A stretch of DNA of 64,000 nt, from positions 29,497,578 through 29,561,577 of the forward strand of contig NC_081143.1 of NCBI RefSeq assembly GCF_958295425.1. The letters run 5' to 3'. The DNA is from Solea solea (Eukaryota; Chordata; Actinopteri; Pleuronectiformes; Soleidae). The translations under genes and the position numbers were made by a program. The notes beneath the pieces are model-generated. The model had not been told where the DNA came from and searched no databases. It saw only the letters and a list, made by a program, of their open reading frames with translations. Of the stretch, positions 1 to 11,272 are shown one piece after another (within the stretch, counting starts at the first letter, position 1; the number at the start of each line of letters is the position of its first letter).

Positions 1-1009
1 CAACCCATTTAAATTGGATATTTGCAATGTGATGGTAAGCGACAGAGAAAGTTACTGCTTCTTTTATTTATCTGAGCCCTGGTGATGGATGTTCACAGAG
101 ACACCATTATTGTTTTTACAAAGTAACAACATATTGCCATATTACAATATAAATGGCTGTGTAAGGGCATAGATGTGCAGTCTACAGAGTAATGAATACA
201 TCTTTAATGATTTTTTTTTTACCCTAAAATAGCATTTGTCTTTCGATGCCAAATGCTAGCAACTACTGTATCTCTTCATCATCCTCTTGATCACATGGTG
301 TAACTGGTCTAAATGCTACACCATGTTGAGTCGTGAGAGATTTACATTTTTTTTTAATAAGATGCCAAACTTACTTATGTCTGTGCTGTATAGTCAGAAA
401 CACTTAATCATTGAGATCCTGTCATAAGATGTAATTAATCACAAATAAGCCACTTTTAAGACCTTAAAGATCCCATTAACATGATTAAGTTTCTGTAGGT
501 GTTAACAAAAGCATAATTAACACATTTAATGTAACCTTTAAGACTATTAATTAGACACTAAGATAGATAGATACTTTATTCATCTCACAGAGAAATTCAC
601 AGTTCAGCAGCTCAAAGAATATTTTACAAAATAGAAACATAAGAGGCATGCAAAGTACAGTCTAAATATAATATAAAAAATATAAAAAGACATTGAAAAA
701 GAAATTAATTATAAATCAGAAAGTTCCGTCATTACAGTGCACGGTCTGTGTATGGTGCTGTGTGCGTCGCTCAGCTATGGATGTCAGGCTGTCCAGTTCT
801 GTGCCTATAACAGAGACTGCCTATCTTATTAGATAAGTTAATAAGATGAACATTTTAAAGGTGTTAATATAAGCATAATCAACTTTAAGACACTTACAAG
901 CAAATATTAAACACTTGTCTTTTGTTAACACTTCATATCTGACAAGATATTAAATGTTACATATACGTCTATACACTCACTTCATATAATGAAGTCTCAT
1001 ATGCAACAC
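1..1009. other. Intergenic flank, no gene seen
   Basis: AT-rich DNA on the 3' side of the zinc-finger gene. I find no coding exon or RNA gene here. The only recognisable content is a retrotransposon-tail-like stretch near 560-830. Confidence 0.5.
560..830. repeat. LINE/SINE 3'-tail-like interspersed repeat
   Basis: The segment opens with a GATAGATAG run followed by 'actttattcatctcacagag' and 'aaattcac'. This resembles the 'ctttattnatccc...gggaaatt' tail seen again at 6687-6730, 45755-45785 and 58755-58790. It looks like the 3' end of a fish non-LTR element; the exact family cannot be set by eye. Confidence 0.4.
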
Positions 1010-2180
1010 AAGAGAACTTTTCTGTTCTTTGTTCACAAACATTGCAGCTACAGGGTTTCTCTCCTGTGTCTGTTAACATCACTCTGCCTAAAACACCACC
1101 GCTCTAAGGTTTCTCTCCGGTGTGGACCATCATGTGTCTGTTAGCATCACTCTGCCTCAAACACCACCGCTCTAAAGTTTCTCTCCGGTGTGGACCATCA
1201 TGTGTCTGTTAGCATCACTCTGCCTCAAACACCACCGCTCTAAGGTTTCTCTCCGGTGTGGACCATCATGTGTTTTTTAACATCACTCTGCCTCAAACAC
1301 CACCGCTCTAAAGTTTCTCTCCGGTGTGGACCATCATGTGTCTGTTAACATCACTCTGCCTCAAACACCACCGCTCTAAAGTTTCTCTCCGGTGTGGACC
1401 ATCATGTGTCTGTTAGCATCACTCTGTTTCAAACACCACCACTCTAAAGTTTCTCTCCGGTGTGGACCATCATGTGTCTGTTAGCATCACTCTGTCTCAA
1501 ACACCACCGCTCTAAAGTTTCTCTCCGGTGTGGACCATCATGTGTCTGTTAACATCACTCTGTCTCAAACACCACCGCTCTAAAGTTTCTCTCCGGTGTG
1601 GACCATCATGTGTTTTTTAACATCACTCTGCCTCAAACACCACCACTCTAAAGTTTCTCTCCGGTGTGGACCATCATGTGTCTGTTAACATCACTCTGCC
1701 TAAAACACCACCGCTCTAAGGTTTCTCTCCGGTGTGGACCATCATGTGTCTGTTAGCATCACTCTGCCTCAAACACCACCGCTCTAAAGTTTCTCTCCGG
1801 TGTGGACCATCATGTGTTTTTTAACATCACTCTGCCTCAAACACCACCGCTCTAAAGTTTCTCTCCGGTGTGGACCATCATGTGTCTGTTAGCATCACTC
1901 TGCCTCAAACACCACCGCTCTAAAGTTTCTCTCCGGTGTGGACCATCATGTGTTTTTTAACATCACTCTGCCTCAAACACCACCGCTCTAAAGTTTCTCT
2001 CCGGTGTGGACCATCATGTGTCTGTTAGCATCACTCTGCCTCAAACACCACCGCTCTAAAGTTTCTCTCCGGTGTGGACCATCATGTGTCTGTTAACATC
2101 ACTCTGCCTCAAACACCACCGCTCTAAAGTTTCTCTCCGGTGTGGACCATCATGTGTTTTTTAAGAGAACCCTTTTGTGT
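1010..2180 (-). repeat. 68-bp satellite derived from a zinc-finger repeat (about 15-16 copies)
   Basis: The unit is exactly 68 bp (for example unit starts at 1109 and 1177). Read on the minus strand, each copy still holds codons for MMVHTGEK, the finger end and linker. A normal finger unit is 84 bp, so the unit looks like a finger with 16 bp lost between the cysteine pair and the histidine pair. Because 68 is not a multiple of 3, the array cannot be read as one frame, and stops occur in each unit. Variants differ mainly at 'tctgttagcatc', 'tctgttaacatc' and 'ttttttaacatc'. Beyond the array, at about 1020-1065, lies one more finger remnant ([11 protein letters not shown] on the minus strand), so the array sits inside the old finger array. 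Confidence 0.9.
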
Positions 2181-4515
2181 AAAACATTTCCCACAAACAT
2201 GGCAGCCCCAGGGTTTCTCTCCAGTGTGGACCACCATGTGGACGTTGACATCACTCTTCCTTGTAAATTTCTTCCCACAAACATTACAGTCAAACTGTTT
2301 TTCTCTTGTATGGTCCACCATATGCATTTTTAGAGAACTCTTTAATCGATATCTTTTCCCACAAACATCACAGCCAAATAGTTTTTCCCCTGTATGGATC
2401 ATCATGTGCATATTATAAGTAAACTTCTGTGTGAATGTTTTCCCACAAACGTCACAGCTCCACGGTTTCTCTCCTGCGTGGATCACGGCATGTTTGTTCA
2501 GATGATCCTTGAGAATAAATTTTTTCCCACAAACATCACAGTCGAATGGTTTCTCTCCTGTATGGACGACCATATGCACATCAAGATTACGCTTTCGTGT
2601 AAATCTTTCCCCACAAACATTACAGTCAAACGGTTTCTCTCCTGTATGGACTCTTACATGAGTCCTAAGAAAACGCTCAAATGCAAATCTTTTCCCACAA
2701 ACATCACAGCTAAACGGGGTCTCTCCTGTGTGGACCATCATGTGTATCTTAAAACTTTTTTCATGCTTAAATATTTTCCCACAGATATCACAACGACATG
2801 GTTTCTCTCCTGTATGGACGACCTTGTGTTTGTTAAGATTACCCTTGTTTGTGTACCGTTTCCCACAAACATCACAATCAAACTGTTTCTCTCCTTTATG
2901 GATCATCATGTGCACATAAAGAGAACCCTTCTGTGTGAAACTTTTCCCACACACATCACAGCTAAATGGTTTCTCTCCTGTATGGACCATCATGTGCATC
3001 TTGACTAAAGACTTGCGTGTGAATCTTTTCCCACAAACATCACAGCTACATGGTTTCTCTCCGGTATGGACCATCATGTGCCTCTTCACACTGGTCTTCT
3101 TTGTAAATGTTTTCCCACAGAAATCACAATCAAATGAGTTTTCTACTGACTGAACTTTCTGCGTACATGTCTGAGGTTGACATTGGCCAGGAGCTCCGGT
3201 CTCGTCATCACTGTATTCGGTCTCGGACGAGTCTGGAATCTCGTCATCTCCTCCAGCTGCTGTTTTCACTGGTCGTGCGGAGACAGTTGCTGGAGGTTCC
3301 GCCTCTCCGCTCTCTTCAATTTGATGAAGCTGTGAGGACTGAGGGTTCTCCTCATCATCTTCAGTTTTCACTTGGACTATAGTGAGTGAGAACTTGTTGC
3401 AATCAACCTCCTCAAGAGACTGCTCTTCTTCCTTCTTGGTCCAGAGATGATCGTGCTCCTCTTGGATGTGGGGAATCTCTGGATCATCTTCAGTTTTAAC
3501 ATAAACAACAGTGAGTGAGAACTTCCCATCATCAGCCTTCTCCAGTCCTTCATACTTCTCTTCCTCATTACTGGTCCAGAGATCATCCTGCTCCTCTTTA
3601 ATGTGAAGAATCTCTAAGTCCTCCTGATCTGGACTGGTGATCATCTCAGTGGAAACCTCTTCTTTGATCACCAGCAGATGTTGGACATCTGCAGGGAACA
3701 ATGAAACACACGGTGTAAAAATATTCATTTACCTGAAGAAATTTACCCCCAGAATATATGCATTGCATTAAAAACATACAAATCTAGTTTGTACAAAAAA
3801 AGGTTGGACGCAAAGTTTGCCAGCAACAGTTTTCATATCACATCTCAACTACAAACATGGCATATCATATAACACGCTAAGCTAACTTGTCTGCATTAGG
3901 TTGCGCCACTCGTTTTCAGTGTAACTTATCAGAATTGGCATATTTAATGTTTTAGTCTAATATTCGTTTTATAACTGCAGGCACACAATGGCAGCGAACT
4001 GTTTGTGTCTCAGCCGCGAAGCTGAGCTCCTGTGTTCAGTGTCTCTGTGCGAGTACATGAGACAAATCATCTTAATATTCCTCAACAGTTCTCGTGCTGA
4101 TGTCTTGTGCTATAACCCCTCCAGATTAGCTGATTTTTAGTCATAATTTCAGGGCTTCAGTTGATCAAGAATTTCTTTGGTACAGCCCTAGTCGCTTCAC
4201 ACCTGTGGGAGCGCTGGCCGCAAGTCATCGTATTTTAAACTGAAGTAACGGGCATTTCTTTTCACCATCAAACAAAGCATTGTTGCACTCTCTGTTGTGT
4301 CGACACTTTATCTCTTGTGGAAATGTCTGCAGAGAAGAAACCACAACACGTAACCGCTGCTGGGCACAACAAGAATCACAGTTAAATTTGAGGGCTCCGT
4401 ACGGATGAGAGCCGCTTCCAGGGACACTTTTGCATGATGAGAAGTTAACGGTAAAACTCGCCATGTTGGGTCCAGCTCCGTATGTTGTTGTGACGGTCAT
4501 ACAACTCCGAGTGTC

Positions 4516-4548
<33 letters not shown>

Positions 4549-4853
4549 CCCTGTGTGTTTGGTCGCTGACGAGTGCGGCACGTCATTCGGAGAATATCAA
4601 CGCTGATTGGCCATCGCAATTTTTTAGAATTTTTTCGCAGAAGTTGAAACATTTCAAAATCGATTCAAATTATTTTTACAATAATGTTGCTTCAGATTTG
4701 AACTGTTTCAGTTTCCCATCGCTGCCATAAACGAGGAAGCGGGTATTAGTTTGACGCTCATTAGCATTTATTTTCCAGCACATTATCAATGTATTAACAA
4801 GCTGCTTTATCGGACTGATTGAGAAGAGGAGAGATTATTATTTTCATTATTAT

Positions 4854-4884
<31 letters not shown>

Positions 4885-5175
4885 TTAACAATAATAATGC
4901 TAATAATAATAAAAATAATAATAATGACAATAATAATGATAATAACAATAATAATAATAGCAATACTAATAATAATGATAATAACAATAATAATGATAAT
5001 AACAATAATAATAACAATAATGACAACAACAATAATAATAATAATAATAATGAAAGATGTTTGAGTTTCATCCTCGTGTCCTCTTACCTGTGTGACAGTC
5101 CGATAAAGAGCCTCTGTCTTCAGTCAGCCTCTCTGAACAAAGTCTATCCTGGTTCGTACAGCTGCGTTTCATCAT
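2124..5175 (-). CDS. C2H2 zinc-finger protein, 12 fingers
   Basis: Predicted nuclear DNA-binding transcription regulator. Model: exon 1 complement 5175-5088 (ATG at 5175, in-frame stop upstream, donor CAG/GTAAGAG), exon 2 complement 3688-2124 (acceptor CCCTGCAG). The phase-1 junction makes ACA-G/AT, and the protein is 550 aa. Residues 30-110 hold two copies of an acidic module ([10 protein letters not shown]... and [10 protein letters not shown]..., each followed by KFSLT...VKTEDD), typical of the large fish zinc-finger families that start exon 2 with [12 protein letters not shown]. Residues about 215-550 are twelve 28-aa fingers with TGEKP-type linkers; all keep two Cys and two His. No KRAB or SCAN domain is visible. 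The stop codon (2124-2126) lies in the first copy of the 68-bp satellite, so the last residues GEKL are set by that repeat and the protein has probably lost C-terminal fingers. Confidence 0.9.
4840..5055. repeat. (TAA)n-rich microsatellite in zinc-finger intron
   Basis: Degenerate trinucleotide run of AAT/AAC/ATG-type units. It ends about 30 nt from the exon 1 splice donor at 5087. The rest of this 1.4-kb intron (3689-4840) contains a CA run at 4518-4543 and nothing coding that I can support. Confidence 0.85.
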
Positions 5176-5224
5176 TCTGTTCCACACTCGTTAGCTATGA
5201 GCCGCGCTAACTGCTAACATCGAC

Positions 5225-5405
5225 CGCTTTTCCTGATCCGGTGTAAGCTAACGGCAGCGAACAGGATCAAACGGGATCTGACATGAGCTAACGGGATCTG
5301 ACATGAGCTAACGGCAGCGAACAGGATCAAACGGGATCTGACATGAGCTAACGGGATCTGACATGAGCTAACGGGAGCTAACAGTAGCTAACAGGGTCAA
5401 ACCGC
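5225..5405. repeat. Short tandem repeat in the 5' flank of the zinc-finger gene
   Basis: Repeats of 'acgggatctgacatgagcta' and 'acggcagcgaacaggatcaa' in mixed order lie directly upstream of exon 1 (minus gene), i.e. in its likely promoter. Confidence 0.8.
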
Positions 5406-5771
5406 TGACAGAAGCTAACAGTGTTAGCCGATTTGCCTTGACAGCCAGAACAGGAGCAGCGGTGTTGAATTTGAAAGTGACATGAATAAAAACAGTGGGA
5501 TGAGGACAAAATACTCCTGTCAGTTAGTTGTTAACAAGCTAGCGTCCTCCCGAGTGAACGAAGAAATACTTCTTCTTTTCTTTTTGGAGGTTTTATGGCG
5601 GTTGGGAGAGAACGATTTGGTGCATTACCGCCACCCTCTGGTATGGAGTGTGGATCTAACTATTACTTCACAATAAATAAATATAAATACATTATTAGTA
5701 CATAATATACATCATATATAATAATATATGTATATTAATAATAATGTGCATACACATGCTTATTCACACAT

Positions 5772-5803
<32 letters not shown>

Positions 5804-6360
5804 TTATATATATAATATGTTTACCAAATCTAATTCCTCTCCAATGTCTCTCAACTTTTCATAATAATTGAATAATTTCTCTTTCTGACATTGAGTTATA
5901 ACATGCGAACTGTTTTCTCCTGCCCACAGTGATCACATCTGCCTCTATTGTTGTGTTTATTGATCGTGAATAGTGTGTTGTTTAATCACGTATAGCCAAA
6001 TCTGATCCTTGATATGATATTTTCCTCTTTCCTGCTTCTTTCCGTGCATCTAACCCACCCAAAGCATGGCGGACTATAAGGAGAATAGAAGGCAGATCAC
6101 AAATCACCTCAATTCATGCTGATCATCTTGATTTTTTGCCAGGTACAACAGACAGTGGTTTTCGAATCTGGGTAACTAAAGGCATCTCTAATTTGTGTGA
6201 TTTATTTGATGGACCCACTTTGATGTCTTTACGCAATTAGCAGAAAAATATGAAATTCAGAAACAAGATTTTTTTCGCTAGCTGCAGATAAGGGACTATG
6301 TAAAGAGAAGCACGACACTACTCTTCGATCAAAGTTATTCTTGCATAGAGAAACTGCTTT
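5406..6360. other. Intergenic, no gene seen
   Basis: Contains a CA microsatellite (5773-5802) and a segment near 5610-5650 (gcattaccgccaccc) that looks like a common fish interspersed repeat. No coding exon is supported. Confidence 0.5.
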
Positions 6361-6362
6361 TT

Positions 6363-6515
6363 TGTTACATTACATTACATTACATGTCATTTAGCAGACA
6401 CTTTTATCCAAAGTGACTTACAAGGGAATGGAGTACAATCTGCCAGGAGTGGAGTTGAACTTGCGAACATGAAGTCTGCACACAGGGTCTTAACCACTGA
6501 GCCACTCCACTTCAG
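6363..6515 (-). mobile_element. tRNA-derived SINE
   Basis: On the minus strand it begins with a tRNA-like head: GGAGTGGCTCAGTGGTTAAG (box A-like), then a box B-like GTTCAACTCC. It continues into a tail with 'taaaagtgtctgctaaatg' and ends in ATGTAATG repeats. Two further copies lie at 55107-55250 (plus) and 56491-56645 (minus). Confidence 0.8.
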
Positions 6516-6880
6516 AAGCCTAAATCTATAAGCTTTATATATTCTCAGAGACTATGGTAACATAAGCACTCTTCACTTGAAACAAATCAGGGAAAAAGAA
6601 CTGGATGTAGAAATTACAAATGACCAATGGCATGATGCTTGGGAGGGTGCAACAGCTTTAAGTGTCTGTAATAGACAGACAACTTTATTAATCCCTTTGG
6701 GAGGTTCCCTCGGGGAAATTAACACAATAGAGTTAAAGCTACAACTCAAGATTCTACATAGAGCTCATATATCTCCCTCACAACACCATGGGTTTGATGC
6801 TGATTGTTACGGCCCTCAGCCCTTCCTGTGTCCTGTGTGTGTGTGTGTTTGTGTTTGTGTTGCAGGTTGCCGTGATTGCT
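6516..6880. other. Spacer between SINE and LTR element
   Basis: Holds a retroelement-tail motif (actttattaatccctttggg, 6683-6702) and a short TG run near 6833-6865. No gene is supported. Confidence 0.45.
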
Positions 6881-6994
6881 GATTGGGAGCACCCGTGACC
6901 AGCGTCCCACCTGATAAAAGCCTGCTGGCTTGGATTGTCTGTTATCTTTCAGCTTTACCTCCTGATCACCGGACTCCTGTGCACGAACAAATTA

Positions 6995-8831
6995 TGGTTT
7001 CAATAAATTGACATGACACAGTTGAGTAGAGGACATACGGTCTGGAGTAGCAATCAGATAATTCTGGTCAGACAACCTTTTAACCACAGAGTAAGGACCA
7101 GAAAATTTAGCCTGAAATGGAGATGTTACAATAGGCAAAAGTACTAGAACCTGATCTCCTGAAAGAAATACACGATTTTCAACCCGCCGATCATAAAGTT
7201 TTTTTGCAGCTTTGACAGCTTGCTTTTTGCCACCTCCTGGGCTTTGTACAACCTGTACCGAAAACCACTTACCTATTCAAGAAGGTTCTGCGGTGGCTCC
7301 GTGTCTCTCCACTTATCCCGCAAAAGAGCCAAAGGGCCTCGTACAGTGTGGCCAGACACGAGATCGTTGGGACTAAACCCTATACTCAACCTCCCTTGCG
7401 GCCAGCCACGGTAAGCCCTCTTCCAAGTCACCATTCAACTGAACACAGTATGCACGCAACATTGCCTTTAATGTCTGGTTAAAAAGTTCCAGAACGCCTT
7501 GACTTTGTGCGTGGTAGGCGGATGCTTGATTGTGCAGACAAAATGTTTGATCCTTGGTCAGATTGGATCACCCTGGGAACACCAAAGACAGACATAAACT
7601 GTGACAAAGCACGAACGACTGACCTGGCTGTAATCATGCGCAGTGGATAGGCAGCTGGATATCTTGTGCTCTGACACATTACTGTCAACAGATAACAAGC
7701 TCCTGATCTCGAAGGAGGCAAAGGCCCCACACAGTCAATAATGAGATGCTCAAAAGGTTGACTAGGTTGATAGCTGGTATTGGGAACAAAGGAGCAGGCT
7801 TTAGGGTCTGATTAGGCTTGCTGGTAAATTGGCATGTATGGCATGACTGACACATCTTTTTTCAGTCGGGGCCAAGAGAAATACCTCAAGATGTGGTCAT
7901 ACGTCTTCCTGATACCCAAGTGACCACACTCGTCATGGGAAATGTGCAACACTAAACTGCAAAACTTAGACGGCACCACAACTTGGTAAACAGGGTCACC
8001 AACAAAATGTTCCCACTGAGGCACCCATTTCCTCATCAACACGCCATTATCAACAAAATAACACTGAGCATGATTTTCCACCTCACCAATAGGACATGTC
8101 ATCTCCAGCAAAGCCTTGAGGGAACCATCCGCCTGCTGCTCTTCCACCAACTCACTGCAAGAGACGGACCAAGGGGCATCAAGACATGTTACACCATGCT
8201 GCAGTGAACTGTCAACCTCTTTTGCAGAACTTCTGTCAGCCTGTGTGCGAGCCATGGCCCGTGTCACAGTGCATGCTGTAAATACATCAGGGAACTCCTT
8301 CTGGTTTTTATCAGGTTCACTGCTAACGAGGGGCACCGGAACGACGCAAGGAGGCGGAACATCAGCCCACACTCTGGTACCACATATATCATTACCCAGA
8401 ATCATTTCAATCCCATCCAAGGGCAAAGCCGGGCGCACACCAACCACCACGTTACCGTGAAAGAGATCATAAGACAACATCATTTTATGCTGCTGCACCT
8501 GCAGGACTTGCATCCCCATCCCAAGCACAGGAATGAATGACCAAGCAGCAGTGTCCCGCAATATTTTTACGTGCACTCTGTCGTCACTCCCTACCAGGGA
8601 AACAACACCCTCACTGACGAAAGGCTCAAAAGATGTAAGCCTGATACCTGACACCTGTGATCCTGCCTCATTACCTGTCAGCAACTCCACTGGCGCAACG
8701 AACAATGCCGGTTTGGGCGTAAAGCTGGACTCAGGGTGCTTAGACCTGGACTTTAAAGCATAACAATCACACCTCCAGTGGCCCCGCTTATGATAATAGT
8801 TACAAACTTTGTCAGACTCACATGCATACAT
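6995..8831 (-). pseudogene. Gypsy protease-integrase pseudogene
   Basis: From high to low coordinates: a damaged CCHC knuckle (CNYYHKRGHW...C, second Cys is Tyr); an aspartyl-protease site reading ILRDTAAWSFI (the usual Gly of DTG is Ala); an integrase zinc-binding segment (GHLGIRKTYDHILRYFSWPR); integrase core pieces (GPLPPSRSG and QSDQGSN, 7740-7540); and an integrase C-terminal tail ending in a HVNLLKP-like motif near 6995-7010. Several stops and frameshifts interrupt it, so it is not functional. Confidence 0.75.
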
Positions 8832-9793
8832 AACATACGTTCATTCCTCTGCTGTTCTACTGGTCTTACAGGGCACCCAGACCACACACCACCCACTGAG
8901 GAACTGTCCCTGTGCCTGCCACCATGAACAGCAGGACCAACTCCATCATGTGTCAAAATGTAATTGTCAGCTAAAGCAGCTGCCTTAGCAGCCGTCTGAA
9001 CCTTGCGCTCACTGATATATGTTGCAATGCGCTCTGAAACAGAGCTCTTAAACTGCTCCAGTATAACCAACACCAGCGATCAAAATGAGTAGACCCTAAC
9101 CCTAACCCAGTCGCGTGCAAACTCCATATGAGACTTGTCACCTCTCCTCCAAGTCCTAAACCTCTGGCGATAAGCCTCACGGACCAGCTCAAATGCCCAC
9201 AGAATAGCTGATTTTACCAACGCATAATTCACACACTCCCTGCTACTCAGAGACGAATAAGACTCCTGGGCCCTGCCGGTTATCACACACTGCAACAATA
9301 ATGTGCGCGTGGCCTCAGACAACCCCCGTGTGTCTGCCAGACGCTCAAACATTAAGAAAAATGTCTCCGGATCTCGCTCATTAAATTTGGGGACAAGCCT
9401 CAAATCACTCAAATCATTACCAGTGGCAAAATGTACCTGATTCCCCTCAGACACAGAGGGACCATCAGTTAACAGATCAGCCGTTGCTCTTCCTTCACGA
9501 ACCAACTGCACTTTCTGTCTTTGCAGCTCTAATCTCGCCAACTCAGTTTCCTGCTTCATCTTCTATAAAGACAACTTCTTCTCTGTCTCTAACATGCGCA
9601 ACGCCAGCAACTCCTTCTGCTGCTCAAAAGACAAACCTGGACCAAAACCAATACCCGCGACAGGCGGAACCAAGTCATCACTTGCAGCAGCACAAACTGC
9701 TTTTACAGTGCCCAAAACCTTCATCTTGATAAAGGAATCTTTAAAAAAACAAAAAAAACAACGCTGCTGAGTCATGGTGAAAAACCCCCACAT
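8832..9793 (-). pseudogene. Gypsy gag (capsid) pseudogene
   Basis: Three reading-frame pieces (9793-9563, 9559-9080, 9073-8753) make a gag-like protein: a Glu/Gln/Leu-rich N-terminal coil, then a capsid with NERDPETFFLMFERLAD and a SCAN-like segment, then LLVILEQFKSSV and an LADNYILTH end. Frames are broken by stops and shifts. Part of the capsid is missing at 9090-9110, where a telomere-like CCCTAA run sits instead. Confidence 0.75.
9094..9108 (-). repeat. Short interstitial telomere-like run
   Basis: CCCTAACCCTAACCC, i.e. about 2.5 vertebrate telomere units, at a break in the gag remnant. A similar GGGTTAGGGTTAG occurs at 62927-62939. Confidence 0.7.
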
Positions 9794-9939
9794 CTCTCAG
9801 TGACAGTGACTAAGTGTCTTTGAACAATGAAACTGACGCACACCTCAGCATCACTGCTGTGTCCCAGCGTTTCATCCAAACAGGTTTTCTCTCTCACTGT
9901 GAACTTTACGACCACATTTCCTTTCAGCACTGTTCCCTG

Positions 9940-9980
9940 AATCGTGTGTGTGTGTGTGTGCGTGTGTGTGTGTGTGTGTA
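9940..9980. repeat. (TG)n microsatellite
   Basis: TG/CG alternating run in the spacer between the LTR element and the lysozyme-fold genes. Confidence 0.85.
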
Positions 9981-10124
9981 AAGTGTCTGAGTGTGACATG
10001 ACAAAAAACAAGAACCTGGACTATCTCGCAATGCTTGAACACCAATGCTATGTTTGCATGTTCATATATCGTGAAAATCTATCACGATGTTGCAGAGTAA
10101 AAGTGTTTGTGTTGATCATGTGAT

Positions 10125-10375
10125 CAACGCCAACCCAATGCCAACTACAACGTCAACCCAATGCCAACACCAACCCAACGCCAACCCAACACCAACACCA
10201 ACGACAACCCAACACCAACCCAAGCCAATCCAATGCCAACACCAACGCCAACCCAGTGCCAACACCAACGCCAACACCAACACTAACACCAACCCAGTGC
10301 CAACACTAACACCAACACCAACCCAATGTCAACCCCAACCCAATGACAACCCAACACCAATGCCAACACAAAGAG
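10125..10375. repeat. CCAANN hexamer minisatellite
   Basis: About 40 imperfect copies of a 6-bp unit (ccaacg, ccaaca, ccaatg). It reads as a long low-complexity frame and should not be taken for a gene. Confidence 0.85.
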
Positions 10376-10549
10376 TAAATGTCAGTAAAGGTGCAGTTCA
10401 TCACTCTTAAATGTCACCATGTGTTTTTTTATTTGAAGAATGTGTCATTTGGACAAATGACAGAATGATTCTTTGTGCTTTATTCAGTTCCCCGTTCCAT
10501 GAAGGACGTTCAACAATAGAACAGGTTGTTCCACTGGTGCAGCTCATGC

Positions 10550-10557
10550 TATATAAA
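10550..10557 (+). promoter_or_regulatory. TATA box of the first lysozyme-fold gene
   Basis: TATATAAA, about 30 nt before a likely start near 10580. A short non-coding exon then ends at 10637 with a good donor (CCAG/GTGAGT) and would join the acceptor at 11261-11262 (CTGACAG), 10 nt before the ATG at 11273. Confidence 0.65.
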
Positions 10558-10864
10558 CTCACTTTTTCACATTTTCACCTGCAGACACTGAGAGGAAAAC
10601 GACCATCAGACGACACACATACACACACACACACCAGGTGAGTCTTTATTTTTCTCTTTTACTCATCGCTGTGTTTCAGGCTGAATGTGTCAAAGCAAAG
10701 GGACAATTATGTTCATTTCAATCAAACGATGGACCAAACATAATCTGATGCTGTCGCGTAAATAAGGTCAATCATTTCATTAACAAGAAAAACTACTCAA
10801 TGTTTTTTAAATTCACATGAACATTTGTGGCATCAGTTGAGGAAAAGGAAGCAGCTAACTGTTC

Positions 10865-11150
10865 CACCACTTATGATTCCAAAATCTACTTAAAATTCCA
10901 AAATCTACTTATAATTCCAAGATATACCTATGATTCCAAAATCTACTTATGATTCCAAAATACACTTATGATTCCAAAATATACTTAAAATTCCTAAATA
11001 TACTTATAATTCCAAAATATACTTATGATTCCAAAATATACTTAAAATTCCAAAATCTACTTATAATTCCAAAATCTACTTAAAATTCCAAAACATACTT
11101 ATGATTCCAAAATCTATTTAAAATTCCAAAATCTACTTATAATTGTAAAA
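10865..11150. repeat. 19-20-bp minisatellite in the 5' intron
   Basis: About 14 copies of 'attccaaaatctacttatr' with small changes, inside the proposed 5' UTR intron (10638-11262). Confidence 0.85.
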
Positions 11151-11272
11151 TCCAACATCTTTTATTTTTCTGTTATGTTTCCAAGTTTTTTTCATTCACT
11201 CTTCACTTTGTTTGAGGCTGAAATTTCAAATTAAAGACACAACAATGACTTCACTCTGACAGAAGGAGTGAA

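Larger units (their letters stand above)
6880..9800 (-). mobile_element. Degenerate Ty3/Gypsy-class LTR retrotransposon
   Basis: Broken gag, protease and integrase reading frames follow each other on the minus strand. Order is gag, zinc knuckle, protease, integrase; no reverse transcriptase or RNase H lies between protease and integrase. I could not find LTRs. Order PR-IN and a SCAN-like capsid segment (YRQRFRTWRRGDKSHMEFAR) recall Gmr1-type Gypsy elements, in which integrase precedes reverse transcriptase. An ordinary Gypsy element with the RT part deleted is the alternative. Confidence 0.8.

Noticed and set aside
4225..4581. 118-residue minus frame in the zinc-finger intron
   Set aside because: No recognisable family, includes a CA repeat, and no splice signals link it to the gene.
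6363..6515. A functional tRNA gene
   Set aside because: Only box A/B-like parts are present with a SINE tail; three dispersed copies show that it is a SINE.
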